A stretch of 64,000 nucleotides of DNA from Armigeres subalbatus (taxonomy: Eukaryota; Arthropoda; Insecta; Diptera; Culicidae), in contig NC_085141.1 of NCBI RefSeq assembly GCF_024139115.2, positions 45,195,065-45,259,064 on the forward strand. The letters are read 5' to 3'. Below are positions 31,535-43,560 of this stretch, piece after piece. Made by a program: the position numbers and the translations under genes. Every line of letters begins with the position of its first letter. Position 1 is the stretch's first letter. The notes beneath the pieces were generated by a model. That model was not told the DNA's origin. It did not search any database and saw only the letters and a program-made list of their open reading frames with translations.

Positions 31535-32251
31535 CTACATTATTCTCTCACTCTTTCACTCTCTGACTCTCTAACTTTCATACTCTCTTAATCTCTTCAT
31601 CTCTTGTCCTCAAACTCCTTTTTTTAAATCTTCACTATTTACAAATTACACAATTTTGAAATATTTTTCAGTTCTTCACTCACTTACTCGCTCACTCTCT
31701 CTTCCACTCTTTACTCTCTTTCTCCCTTATTCTCTTGTTCTTTTCTCATATTACTCCCTATTCCTCTCATTTTATCATTTAATTTCTCTCTTACTTTCCT
31801 ACTCTTTTTCGCTCGTTCATTCTCACTCTCTTATTGTCATATTCTCTTACTCTCTTCCTCTCAAACTTTTTTTTTCTGATTTTTTATTTGAACGACTTTT
31901 AAAATAATTTCAGTTGTTGCCTATCTTACTCTCTTGCGTACTTCATAACTTTTTTGCTCACTTATTCCTCATTTAATTTCTAACTTACATACTCTAAAAC
32001 TATTTTACTCTCTTACTCTCTTCTTCTCTCTCTTTTTTCCCCTTTTACTCTCTTATTTTCATACCCTCTAACACTCTTCTCTTGCTCTCGTAATATCTTA
32101 CTCTCTCACTCTCTTATTCTCTTACTCTTTTCTTTATTCTTTTAATCTCTTATTCTAATTCTTTTTTTCTCTTACTCTCTTACTCTCTTACTATCTCAAT
32201 CTCTTCCTCACTTACTTTCTTACTCTTATTCTCTTCCTCTATTGTTCTCTT

Positions 32252-32540
32252 CTTCTTCTTCTTCTTCTTATTGGCACATCCCCACACTGGGACAGAGCTT
32301 AGTGTAGCTCAGTGTTCATTAAGCACTTCCACAGTTGTTAACTGCAAGGGTTCTAAGCCAGGTTACCATTTTTGCATGCGTATATCATGAGGCTAACACG
32401 ATGATTCTTTTATGCCCAGGGAAGTCGAGACAATTTCCAATCCGAAAATTGCCTACACCGGCACCGGAAACCAAACCCAGCCATCAGCATGGTCTTACTT
32501 TGTAGCCGCGCGTCTTACCTCACGGCTAAGGAGGCCCCCC
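32252..32540 (-). mobile_element. Feilai-like SINE, copy 2, with target duplication
   Basis: The head GGGGGGCCTCCTTAGCCGTG is at the right end, and the (GAA)n tail at 32252-32270 is at the left. It is flanked by ATTGTTCTCTT (32241-32251) and ATTGTTTTCTT (32541-32551), an 11-bp duplication with one change. The body matches copies 1 and 3 throughout. Confidence 0.88.
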
Positions 32541-33318
32541 ATTGTTTTCTTACCCTTTCTTTCAATATATTCGTATGTGCGGGTTTTGAAATAATGTCAG
32601 TTTTTCGTTCTCTTACTGTTTTACTCACTCATTCTTTAACTGTTTTGCTTTCTTACTCCTTTGCTCTTTTATTCAGTAACTCTCTTACTCACTGACACTC
32701 TTAGGGTCGATTTTTTCAACCCCGCTAACCATGATGAACTTTTATTAAATTAAAAATCACGTAAATAAACCCAAAAAAATATTCAACCCCGCTTAACTCT
32801 TAAACGGTGTGTACCCATACGCTTAAACCTAGTTCAAAGACTAAGCGGAGACCTTTACGGTCTTACTCTCTTATTTTCTCACACCCTCATTTTACTTTCT
32901 TACTCTCTTATCTTTACTCTCTTCTCTTTTACTCTCTTCTCTCTTACTCTCACATTCTCTTACTCTCTTGTTATCTTACTCTCTAACTTTCTCACTTTAT
33001 TTCCACTCTTTTATCTCTCTTACTATCTAACTTTCCTACTCATGTATATGACGTCGTTCAAATGAAATAATTAGTCGCTTACCAAGGCGATTTCCAGTAT
33101 ATTTCCTTCCCAACTAATATTTCTTTCCAGTGCGCTCATAGAGATTCAAAGGATTCCTCGGTCTCTTGTAGCAATGAGTGTCGAACTAAACTAGTCCCGA
33201 GAAAACTATTCAATTGGTGAGCTGTGCATTATTTGTTGTTTCTCGGCCAATCACGACTAGCAACTACGATGGGTAGACTAAATCAAGCTAAGCTACTCTC
33301 TTACTCTCTTACTGTCTT

Positions 33319-33629
33319 CACGCTTAAAATCAATAACACAGAGATGTGTTTGCTTCACACAAAACGGACCTAATGCAGAACATCCCCTAGATGAGCGACA
33401 GTTACACAGGCACAAAAATGCCTCGTACGGTCGTGATAACGGTCCTTTTCAACATGTAAACGTTTGTACAGATTGCTTGTTTCATGAGGAACCAAATCCA
33501 AGCTTCAATAAAACCACACGAGCTATTTTTGTGGCTGTGTAACTGTCGCTCATCTAGGGGATGTTCTGCATTAGGTCCGTTTTGTGTGAAGCAAACATAA
33601 GTATCTCTGTGTTATTGATTTTAAGCGTG
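33319..33629. mobile_element. 311-bp foldback element, CACGCTTAAAATC ends
   Basis: The arms of about 108 bp pair from CACGCTTAAAATCAATAACA at the left to its inverse at the right, including GGACCTAATGCAGAACATCC and GCGACAGTTACACAG. The loop is about 90 bp (33430-33520). The target duplication is not clear. It sits in the CT array. Confidence 0.8.
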
Positions 33630-33860
33630 TTGCTCAAGTACTCTCTTTTCACTTTCGAATTTTCTTACTTCATTACTCTTACTCTCTTGCTCTCTTACTT
33701 TCTTACTCTCTTACTCTAATAACTCCTAACTTTCTTACCCTTCGACGCTCTTATTTGCTGACTCTATTACTCTTTTCTCTTTTTCGCAATTTATCTCCCT
33801 TTCCCTTCGACTTTCTGACTCTCTCACTCTATAACGTTTTCTCTCACACTCTTGGAATGA

Positions 33861-34494
33861 ATCCAATTACTCTTCCGTCCGATCTTCAACTGTTTAAAAC
33901 ATTGATTGTATTTTATATTCCGCTTGAATTGTGTTGAATCTTATTTGTATTTAGCTGTTGTCCTTGTCCATATCGATTGTTCCAATTCAAGATTTTATTT
34001 TATTTTTCCAAAAGCACACTGTATAAAATGGATCATTATCAAAGTTTCATGTACCACTTTTTTGTCATATAAAGTCAGGCAAGGTGGTTAGAAAATATTG
34101 TTTCCCTATATACCGGATAAGTTCAGTTCATTAATAATTCAAGTTTGGATCAATCATGGTAATTATCCCACGAAGTTGAAATTTATACAGGGGATGTGCT
34201 CGGCACTTCATCTCATAGCTCCCATTTTCATTCCATCAAAAATTCAGCAATGAAAAGGAATTTGATTTGTTTCATATTTTTGTGATTTTTTTCAGCTGTG
34301 AGAACGATGTTAGCAAAAAGAAGCGACGAGATTGGTGCTGTATTTCTTTGTTTTGGGATGAGATGAATACATGTTCAGTGAGATGGAAAACGGAACAGTT
34401 CTCCTATATGTGTAGCCTTTTTTTATATAGAAAACTTTTCATAAAATGGATAAAAAATTGCAAAACAATTTCAAGCGTTTTGAAAATAAAAGCG
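33861..34494. other. Unassigned AT-rich sequence
   Basis: No gene, RNA or repeat was recognised. Short ORFs at 33906-34091 and 34267-34497 have no domain. Confidence 0.35.
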
Positions 34495-34683
34495 TAAAGG
34501 CTCCCCCAGACCTAAGCGATTTCATCGCCGCGACGGCGACAACTAGTCGCCGCGATTCTATCGTTGGGTCGCTGCTGGCAATGTTCTATTTACGCTTCCA
34601 TACCAAAGGCGACAGAATCACTGTCGCCAAGCGATAGAATCGCGTCGCGACTGTCGCATCGCGTGTTTTTGGGGGAACCTTAA
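34495..34683. mobile_element. PIF/Harbinger-like MITE, copy 1 (183 bp)
   Basis: The ends AGGCTCCCCC and, inverted, AGGTTCCCCC are flanked by TAA (34495-34497 and 34681-34683). The 3-bp TAA target fits PIF/Harbinger. The interior is GC-rich with TCGCCGCGACGGCGAC and inverted GCGATTCTATCG/CGATAGAATCGC blocks. A second copy of the same length is at 48612-48794. Confidence 0.78.
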
Positions 34684-37587
34684 AAGAATACGGCATTGGC
34701 AGGATGCGACTATTGTTAGCAACCCTAACAAAATGAATGTAATGCCGCTAACATACACTGCGTATGGACATTACTTAGATCCAAACACACAATTTGAAGT
34801 CTAAGCTTCCATTTGAATAAGTTGTTTGTGTAAAATAGACATATTTGAGGAATAATTTAATCGATACAAATCTTTACCTGCGAAATGCTTTTCATTTTTG
34901 CAATGCCAAAAAAACAGCACTCGAATAGCAAACTTGTATGTACTGTTTTGGATCATCTGTTTTTTCTCGTCAGCTTTCCATTTCTATACCTTGTAGGCAG
35001 ATGGAACAAATTCATTTTCAAGAATAGAAAAATTTATGCTAATAAAACTTAGTTTGTGATAAATTGTGGATAGGAAACTTGAAAAGGTGCACTAGGACGC
35101 TTTCGGATTTTTCGAGCGGAAGGTACTCGATACAATACAATACTCGAAGAAAGTCCAGAAAAAGGCCTTGCACGCATAGCTTATTTCCACGATCCTCTCA
35201 TAACTAATTGTGATAAATAGATGGTCAAAATAACACATTTTAGATATGTAATTCTCCCATGGCAATCAACTGTAATTATGTGAATTTGAAATCAACTTTC
35301 CATAACTTCACACAGATCCAATCCAAAATTAAAACGCTCGACTTTGCCCAGAGAAAACAATCCCACCCTTACGCCAGTTCCGTTGACCTCCTCCTGCCAC
35401 ATCCCGTCGCGATGCATTTGGATTGAGTTCCCAAGGAAACGAGCACGCAAATGAAGGGGCATCGCGTCCTACACTGCATGAAAATGTAAAAACGTGATGG
35501 TGCCCATCCAAACTCGTTCCCGATGCCACCGCACGCCATCGTCCATTTTTGATCGTTCATTCAGGATACTTCTCGACGACGACGACGGCGGCATCCATTT
35601 GGCTCATTTCGAATTCGTTCGCTCACTTTCTGAATGTTTTAATCAAATTTGATTTCCGCCTTTCGTACATTCACTTATCGCAATGAGAGGAGTGGGGGAT
35701 TGTTGGTTCGTTTGTGTCCGCGCCCGGGACTAGGCGAATTTTGCTACTCTTCAACTTTTGCCCACTTACCCGGAATGAAGCGAATTGGAGTGAGTGATGC
35801 ACACTAGACTGATCCGCCACATCTGCTGATATGGGAAAGCCTGAAAAGCAATACCAAATACCAAACTTTCGAAACGATGGTTTGCGTGGGTGTGTCATCA
35901 AATTCGACAAACCGACACCTAAAAGTTTATAATAGCAGGTAACTCGTCCTGAGCTCACGCCGAGTATCGGGTTGTTCTTCGAAACTGCTCACAGTCTTTC
36001 AGTGCTGGGCCCGTCTAGTGCCACATCCATCAGGCGGAAATGGATTCTGCAAGCGAGCACTTTGACCATCGCGAGCACGTCTCGGTGCTTCGCTTATTTG
36101 CTGACTCGTTTTAAGCCAATCCGTTAATTGCACTCTCTTGAAGCCGGGCGCGGGTTTTTGGACGTCATTCCCATCTGGAAAATTCGCGCCACCGCGCGCC
36201 GGCCCACCGAGTCAGAGACGTGAATTAATTTGATCCGCTGATCCGGCGACTCAGAACACTGTACTGCTGGCTGGTTGGCAAGGCGATGATCGAAGTTTCG
36301 TGATTGATTGCGTTTTTTTACTTTTCATAGTTGCAAATTCAACATAATTTGTAGAATTTCTGATTGTGAGCTGGAGGGAACACTGGAACGAAGCCGCGCG
36401 TTACCCATGACCCCTGGTCCTTTCGATAGATTGAAGTCGTTCCCATCCATAGCTTTCGTAGCTGACCCCAAAGAAATACAGAACAAAACCTTGTCCTCAC
36501 TTAGTGATATATTAGTTATGATAACGATCAGAAAATCTAAGAAAAATTGACATTGGCTGGTTGGGTGTGAAGGGAACTAGTTACGAAATTAAGAGCCGCC
36601 TCAATAAAAGAATCTAATTTTACGTATTACCCTTCTAAAGCTTGTGAATGCGCTTTAATTTCTGAAATTAAAATGTTCTTCAATGTGTTAAGTTCAATAA
36701 TCAGAAGATATTGCATTTAAGTATGTCGATCAAGTATGTTGTACAACCTTCCCCCAACATGAGAAAACACTAGCATCTGGGCACCGAAAATGGAACAAGT
36801 GCCAACTTGCCCCTTTTAAATTGAAAATAATGACACCAATCCAATGATGTAATGCCGGAAATACTCAGAACATTGGCAACTTACATTCATATTGATGGCT
36901 TCCAGCCAGAAGTTGCGAAATAGCTGAAACGTATGCCCTGCAATTATATACCAATTTCCTCCGAAGCAGCTTGGAAGGTCGACCATCGCAACATAAATCA
37001 ACCTGCCTGTTTGGGATCCAGCAAAAGTAGGATCTCTTTATTTTACAAATTTCTTTAATCGGAAATAAAATTGGTCTTGGACGCCTATTCCCTTTGTTTT
37101 AATTCATTTTCATATTTGGCATCGCTCGCTTGAGTTCAAATTGATGATTATTTGTGATTATTTTCCTCCAATTGTTGTTCGTACCGAATCACTTCTTCAT
37201 AAAAAAAAACAGTTAGTGTGTCCACATCCGGCACTCAAATAAACTCCCAGCCACACTTACTCCCGCTTTAATTGCGGTGCAGCATCTTGCCCAGCCAAGC
37301 TCGTTCATCTTCGCGACAACCTCTCGCAGTGAAAGTCTCGCCACCTAATTATCGTTATTGTATTTGCGAGAACACCGCAATTAGCAAGGCGAATCCGTCG
37401 TCGCTGCCATTTTCAACGGCCATAACAACGTGGTGCCATAGCTGCAACAGGAGTACTTATAGGCCCTGGTAGAACCGCTAAGCTACCGAGCGAAGACTCC
37501 ATGTTTCAGGATTTATCATATCAGCATAAAAGGAAAAACACACAAATGTGCTTGGTCATTTTTAACATTTAAAATTGAAAATTATTT
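34684..37587. other. Unassigned, probably single-copy region
   Basis: No mobile element or coding exon was recognised across about 2.9 kb. The stretch 35370-36290 is clearly GC-richer than its surroundings, with CGACGACGACGACGGCGGC near 35575 and GCGCCACCGCGCGCCGG near 36185. It lacks long conserved frames. It may be regulatory or intronic DNA; this is a guess. Confidence 0.3.
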
Positions 37588-37873
37588 AGAGCTTTTCAGT
37601 GGAATGTCTTCACTTGTCATAAGACGCTCTAACCCATAACTCGATTGTTATATTTACGAATATCAACCATAAAGCAAAGGCCGTCTTTTGTGTAGATAAA
37701 AATACAAGACATTAAGAGATGAGCTAGCCTTTGGGATGTAAATCTCTCTAATAAATGTATAGAAAAAGTACGATACATTGAAAACGACCTTATTACTGAG
37801 GTCGAAAGACGCATCGGGAACGTTATAATCAAGATGTAAAATTAAATGAAACAGTACTAACTCGTCTTATGAT
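37588..37873. mobile_element. Repeat of the CACTTGTCATAAGACGAG family, copy A
   Basis: It starts GCTTTTCAGTGGAATGTCTT, then CACTTGTCATAAGACG (37611). The right part has GACCTTATTACTGAGGTCG and ends CTCGTCTTATGAT (37861-37873). The outer motif is inverted at the two ends. Relatives are at 46112-46223 and 54199-54300. Confidence 0.6.
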
Positions 37874-38436
37874 TAATATTCAGTAGCCTTCGCCCAAAAC
37901 AGTTCTCATATCTCCCCTCAAGAAAATACGCCGTATGGCATCTTTGCACCAAGGGTAATAAAAATGCGACTTTGAGCGTGCTTTCCCGGCCTGTTGCCGT
38001 AACGCGCAGGAAAAAAATATATCGTGTTGAAAAACCACTTAGACAGGTAAGATGGGTAAGGCGTCAAAAAATAACTTCCTCCATTATGATCATCATCGTC
38101 ATCATCATCATCACCTAAGCAGCGTCTCGAAAATGCAGCCAGATGTCGTTAAAGTTTTATCTTTCTTAATTTCAATTTGCATCACAGATTTTTGTTTATT
38201 CAAATTATCAAAGCTGGTTAGAAGACTGACACAATTTAAAAATATTATTGTTCTAATGAGTTGCAATATTAGGACAAAAATAGTAGAGCAAGGTCGTCGA
38301 AAGATAAATCGATACATAGATGCAACTCGGTGTGTATACTGTGATCGGTTTCTAAATAAGTTGGCTGTACTGGTTTGTATTTGTGTCCTACTTGGCCTAA
38401 CCATTTGGCTACTACAATGGGTTGAAAAACGTAACT
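37874..38436. other. Unassigned sequence with an ORF of doubtful value
   Basis: A 222-codon plus-strand frame starts at 38052 and contains a His-rich run from (CAT)n. Its C-terminal half is translated from a pyrimidine tract. No domain is recognised, and I do not call it a gene. Confidence 0.35.
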
Positions 38437-38718
38437 CTAGGGCCTCCTTTCTTCTCCCATCTTTTTTCTTCTTCACTTTTTCCTTCTTTCTTTTTATTCT
38501 ATTTTACACGTTTCTCCTATTTTTTTTTTCTTTCTTCCTTATGTCTTCTTCCTTTAACCTTTTTCCTTATGCCTACTTCCTTTTTCCTACTCATTTTTCC
38601 TACTTTCTTCCCCTCTTTTATCTTACTTCCTCTTCTTTCTTCTCCATTATTCATTTACACTTATTCCTTGTTCCCTTATTTATTTTATTTCATTCTTCTC
38701 TTTTCTGCCCTTCTTCAT
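38437..38718. repeat. Pyrimidine-rich tract
   Basis: Almost uninterrupted T and C (CTTCCTTTTTCCTAC-type strings) over about 280 bp. Confidence 0.85.
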
Positions 38719-38729
38719 GAACAGAACAT

Positions 38730-39795
38730 GAGAACATGTGTTTCAAATTTGGTTTTAATCGGTTGTGATGCTACAAATGCAAGAGCAAGGATGTTTTGAA
38801 ACAAAATGCTTCCACCAAAGCCTGCCTTCTTTTATTGTCTACTCAGGATAAAGAATATGTGTACCAAATTTGACTGAAATCCAGGTGTTCAGAAGCTACA
38901 CTGAATTGTTAGTTTTCTAAACAATACCCTTTCTGCACACTCTCCCCTGTTTTCTTATTAAACAAGCACCCCATCCCCCACTGTTGCGAACAGCACAGAA
39001 GTCACCGATCTTTCAGCGCGGCAATAAATACACAATATATTGCGTCATGCTATAAAGCTACATATATTTCATATTAACATTAAGTAGTACGTAAAACATT
39101 ATAAATCAATACTTACATCTTCGGTGTTTCACTATGCAGCAACGGAAACTTTATTTCCGTCACTCCCGTGCTGCTGCTTCATTTACTCTGATTAGATATT
39201 TTGTTTGCAGCAGAAGAACACCGAAGATGCATACACACACACAAATTATTTCTAATTCTACTCATACTCAGGGGTTTACAATTCTATTCTCACGTAACAC
39301 CCACCCCATCCATATAATCTTCTAATCAGACTAGAGAATGTGTGTACCAAATTTGGTTGCAATCGGTCAAGGAGTTCAGAAGTTACACAGAGTTGTCCGT
39401 TTTCTGAACAACACCCCTCCTTCAAGACCTTCCCCCTTTCCACAATTACCCTCTCATATAACCGTCTCCCCATAGTGAATGTGTACAATATTTGGTTGAA
39501 ATCGGCCCAGGGGCTCAGAAGTTATATTGAATTTTTATTTTCTAAACAATACCCCACCCTCCACACCCTTCCACACCACCATCCTCATAGTTAATATGTG
39601 TACAAAATTTGGGGGTTGAAGGGTTGAAAGATGCACTGAAAGGTTCATTTTCTGAACACATCTTCTGTCCCACCTCTCCCCCTTTTCTGTATGACCCTCC
39701 CACTATCTTTGTTATCTTCCCCTGGAAATAGAGAATATGTGTACCAAATTTGGTAGAAATAGATCAAGTGACTCAGAAATAGTAAGCGATCATGC
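38730..39795. repeat. Degenerate tandem repeat, TGTGTACCAAATTTGGT units
   Basis: The phrase GAATATGTGTACCAAATTTG or a close variant occurs near 38731, 38858, 39335, 39477, 39592 and 39733. Each is followed by TGAAATCGG, then TCAGAAGTTACAC and TTTTCTGAACAACACCCC. Spacing in the best part is 115-145 bp. The array ends in a CATACATACATGCATAC tail at 39793-39812, reminiscent of non-LTR 3' ends. Confidence 0.7.
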
Positions 39796-40128
39796 ATACA
39801 TACATGCATACATATATTGATTTTTATAGACATGTACATACATTTTTTTATTGGTTTATAGATCTTTTAACCTTTTGTTATTTAGGTCTAACGGAGTTTT
39901 CATAGTTATATACATCTCTACAGTCCAATATTGTTTAGATAATCCAGAATTATTTTCCTAATACTTGATTATTATCCAACCTTTTCCCTTTCATCTTCCA
40001 AGTTGACACAATTTACCAAAATATGTTTTACTGTAAGGAGTTCATTACACCACTGGCAGGTTGGTATTGCTGTTCTATTAAAAAGATGTTTTTGAGTAAT
40101 AAAAGTATGCCCAATACGTAGGCTAGAT
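39796..40128. other. Unassigned AT-rich sequence
   Basis: Nothing recognised apart from the short CATA-rich tail at its start. Confidence 0.35.
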
Positions 40129-40136
40129 ATGATGAC

Positions 40137-40903
40137 TAGGGTGATTCAAAAAATTGGTTTTGCTCCACAGTGCTCATCTGATTCTTTACCATGTTCTGAG
40201 TGTCCTCTGAAAATTTCAGCTCATTTAGATAAAAACTGATTTAGCACAAGCCGTTTCAAGTTTGCATGCAAATTAGTATGGTGAAATGTATTTTTTTATT
40301 ATACTGTTAATAACACTTCCCCATCAACCGCATGTTAAAATAAAACATACATAGCTAAAAGGAATACTCAACAGCTTTCACTCAGTGAAAACCGCATCTC
40401 AATTAATCGTTCCAATAATTAGTAATCGAATTTAATCTATACCGTGGTTTTCTGGAGCTAATTGCATAACTCATCAACAGGCAACATTGCTGCTCGTGGC
40501 GCGAAAGATAGCACACACAATTTCAGGCTACTATGTTGCACTGCACATTCCAGTTATGCCCTCAAAGAAGTTTAACGATCATGACTAAAGATTCGCAACC
40601 TGTCCTAAAATCGATTACTAATTATTGGGGCGATTAATCAACATGCGGTTTTCGTTGGGTAAAAGCTGTTGAGTATTCCTTTTAGCTATGTAGGTTTTCT
40701 TTTAACCTGCGCTTAATGGGGAAATGTCATTAACAGTATAATGGAAAAATAAATTTCCCCATACTAAGTTGCATGCAAACTTGAAACGGCTTGTGCTAAA
40801 TCAGTTTTAATCCAAATGAGCTCAAATTTTCAGAGGACACTCAGAACATGGTAAAGAATCAGATGAGCACTGTAGAGCAAAATCGATTTTTTGAACCACC
40901 CTA
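40137..40903. mobile_element. hAT-like foldback MITE, 767 bp
   Basis: The ends TAGGGTGATTCAAAAAATTG and, inverted, TAGGGTGGTTCAAAAAATCG lie between ATGATGAC (40129-40136) and ATGATTAC (40904-40911), an 8-bp duplication with one change. Pairing runs almost to the centre: GCTCATTTAGATAAAAACTG against CAGTTTTAATCCAAATGAGC, and CAACAGCTTT against AAAGCTGTTG with one change. Confidence 0.8.
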
Positions 40904-41339
40904 ATGATTACACTATACAGGTAATCTTCGATATAACGTACCCCCGATACAACGTACACTCGATATAACGTCACTCGATATAGCGTACATTTTCCCCCGT
41001 TATAACGTACACTTTGAAAAATAATTTTAATTTGGGTATTTATTACAAAATATTTTCTTAATTGTTATGATCATTTGTTTAGGGATGACATTATTGTATG
41101 GAGTCTAATTTTATCAGCTAGAGGTATTAATCACTGTTTTCTCCAATTTGCACTATTCTCAAAATTCTCCCGAGGTATTGGATGATATTGAGGTATTGAT
41201 GATAATGGTTTTAGGATATTCTATGGACAAATGTCTAGTTGATATTGCTCAAAGTAGGAATTGATGACGGGTTGTTTTCAAGTCCATGTCAGCCAATATC
41301 GAGTAAATTATTGGTATTGTAGATCCTGGCTTGAAATAT

Positions 41340-42075
41340 GTACCAGATTATTTATAAATTATTCCTAGAGGAAATTGAACCTGGTGGAATTTCTAAAAGA
41401 GTTCAAAAAGAATTTCCGAATCAATTTTTGAGCAAAAAATCCGTTGAATTCATGAAGGAATTTAAAAAACTGAAGAAAACTGAAGAAACGAGTTCGTAGA
41501 GTAATTTCTGGAGGAATTTTAAAGAATTTCCAATGGAATTTTCTAAGAAATTCCTAAAAGAATTTCCGACGGAGTTTTCCGAATACATTTTCAGCAATTC
41601 CTAAAGGAATTTAGGAAGGAACTTCAAATAAAATTTGCAAAGAAATTCCTAGATTTCTACATAAATTCATTCGGAATTCCTTCAGGATCTCTTTCCAGAA
41701 TTTCTGGAATTGTTCCATCTGGAATTTCTTCTGGATTTCCTTCGAAAATAGCCCTAGGTAGTTATTCTTTCGGAAAATGCACCAGTAATTTATTTTAAAA
41801 TTCCTCCAAAAATCCTTTGAAGATTTCTCCAGGAATTTCTTCGGCGATTTTAGAAGGGATTTCTTCAATACATCTTCCAGAAATGAATTCAGTATTTCCT
41901 TTGAAAATTCTTCCAGGAATCCTTTAGACATTAGGTCAATACTTTCACATCGAATTCTTTCTTTAATTACTTTCAAGAAAATCCTAAGACCTCCGGAAAT
42001 TCCTGCAAGAATTTCTTCGGGAGCTCCGGGAGGATTCAAAGAAACTTCTGGGGAATTTCTAAACTCATTTGTAAG
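41340..42075. repeat. Degenerate 12-bp repeats inside the pogo-like element
   Basis: GGAATTTC/GAAATTCC units of about 12 bp, with CTTCCAGGAATTTCTTCGG-like runs near 41830. A 190-codon minus-strand frame (41611-42183) is repeat-derived. Confidence 0.7.
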
Positions 42076-42230
42076 TGTTGGTTTTGTTACGTGATGAGTG
42101 TTGCCGAGAACTTCATGAAAATGTAGTCTAATGCGTGAATTGTTTGTGTATGGTAGGTAAAACTTTTCCCAGCACTTTAGCAACTGGCGTAGAGCAGGGC
42201 ATGATTGGCCTCCACCACCCTATAAGACCG

Positions 42231-42515
42231 GGGCCCTCCTTGGCCGTGCGGTAAGACGCGCGGCTACAAAGCAAGGCCATGCTGAGGGTGGCTGGGTTCG
42301 ATTCCCGGAGCCGGTCTAGACAATTTTCGGATTGGAAATTGTCTCGACTTCCCTGGGCATGAAAGTATCATCGTGTTAGCCTCATGATATACAAATGCAG
42401 AAATGGTAACTTGACTTAGAAACCTTGCAGTTAACAACTGTGGAAGTGCTTAATGAACACTAAGCTGCGAGGCGGCAATGTCCCAGTGGGGGATGTAATG
42501 CCAATGAAGAAGAAG
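42231..42515 (+). mobile_element. Feilai-like SINE, copy 3, with 14-bp target duplication
   Basis: The head is GGGCCCTCCTTGGCCGTGCG, with box B GGCTGGGTTCGATTCCCG, a shared body and a GAAGAAGAAG tail. The flanks are ACCCTATAAGACCG at 42217-42230 and again at 42516-42529. The intact duplication and box B make it the best preserved copy here. Confidence 0.92.
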
Positions 42516-42722
42516 ACCCTATAAGACCGCATCCAACCACTCACCATAGTCCTCCAACCCAACACCAGAGGGCCAGAAGCATTTTCGTTAAGTAGTCACT
42601 AATGGGTGGCGTAATTGGGTCGCTACTATGAAACGAGGTTACTGACCTGGAAAAGGAGGTTATGACCCTGGGATGCGGTCACTATTCTAAAGTATTTTGA
42701 AGCGAATGGATGTTACAAAGTT

Positions 42723-43100
42723 CATTTCATTTGTTTAGTCTACATCTAAACAGATAACACTGAATCAACAATTTGACGCCACAATACACGGTTCGAGGCC
42801 GCAGGGTTACAGGGTTACTGTTCGGCATTCTTGCAACATGCCCTGCCCATCGTACCCTTCCGGCTTTAGCTTCCTTCTGGATACTGGGTTCGCCGTAGAG
42901 CTGAGCGAGCTCGTGGTTCATTCCTCGCCGCCACACACCGTCTTCTTGCACACCGTCAAAGATGGTCCAAAGCACCCGTCTCTCGAATACTCCGAGTGCT
43001 TGCAAGTCCTCCTCGAGCATTGTTCATGTTTCATGTCCGTAGAGGACAACCGGTCTTATTAACGTCTTGTATATGACACATTTGGTGCGGTGGCGAAAGA
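42723..43100 (-). mobile_element. RTE-clade LINE 3' fragment with 13-bp target duplication
   Basis: The minus strand encodes the RTE C-terminal end. KTLIRPVVLYGHET is followed, in a shifted frame, by LEEDLQALGVFERRVLWTIF, then WRRGMNHELAQLYGEPSIQK and VRWAGHVARMPNSNP. It is flanked by ATGTTACAAAGTT at 42710-42722 and 43101-43113. It is 5'-truncated, the usual outcome of target-primed reverse transcription. Confidence 0.85.
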
Positions 43101-43113
43101 ATGTTACAAAGTT

Positions 43114-43560
43114 ACCAAAGTTGGAAATTGAAGAGTAGAGAAGACAGTGTGTGGAACAAGAGAAGGCGTTGAGGACACTCTTTTCGGGTTGAAACCCCCA
43201 GCAATAGCCGCCGTCATTCTCTGGTTTCATAGTCAGCCTAATCCGGCATTGATTCCGCTGATAGTCGATTGGTCGAGTTGCAACGAAGCAAAGGACGAGG
43301 AAGATCACCAAGCCACTCCGGCGATACCACCACCGGTAAGCAATAGTTGCAGCATCCTAATTGTGACTGAATGTGGTCACATATAAGTTACTGTGATCTA
43401 TGTGCAACTTGTGTGCTGCTCGGTAGAGTTGCTCGCTGCTGCGTTGACGGCTACATAAATAAGAAAGGAAAAAAAAGAAAGAAAGGAATGGAGTGGTGCA
43501 GTGCTGCCAGGAAGATGGGCTCTAAAGACGGGTTAACTATAGAGATTTATTCACAAATAC
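43114..43560. other. Unassigned sequence within the pogo-like element
   Basis: GC content is higher than around it, and short frames at 43147-43386 have no recognisable domain. Confidence 0.35.

Larger units (their letters stand above)
31535..33860. repeat. CT-rich degenerate (TTACTCTC)n array, right half
   Basis: The same unit as at 22830-26130 resumes in blocks 31535-32240, 32552-32700, 32862-33045, 33290-33318 and 33630-33860. Between them are a SINE, unassigned inserts at 32702-32860 and 33050-33290, and a foldback at 33319-33629. The two halves probably were one array. Confidence 0.8.

Noticed and set aside
38052..38720. 222-codon ORF with His-rich N-terminus and hydrophobic C-terminus
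   Set aside because: The His run is a CAT microsatellite and the hydrophobic part is a translated pyrimidine tract. It resembles no membrane protein family.
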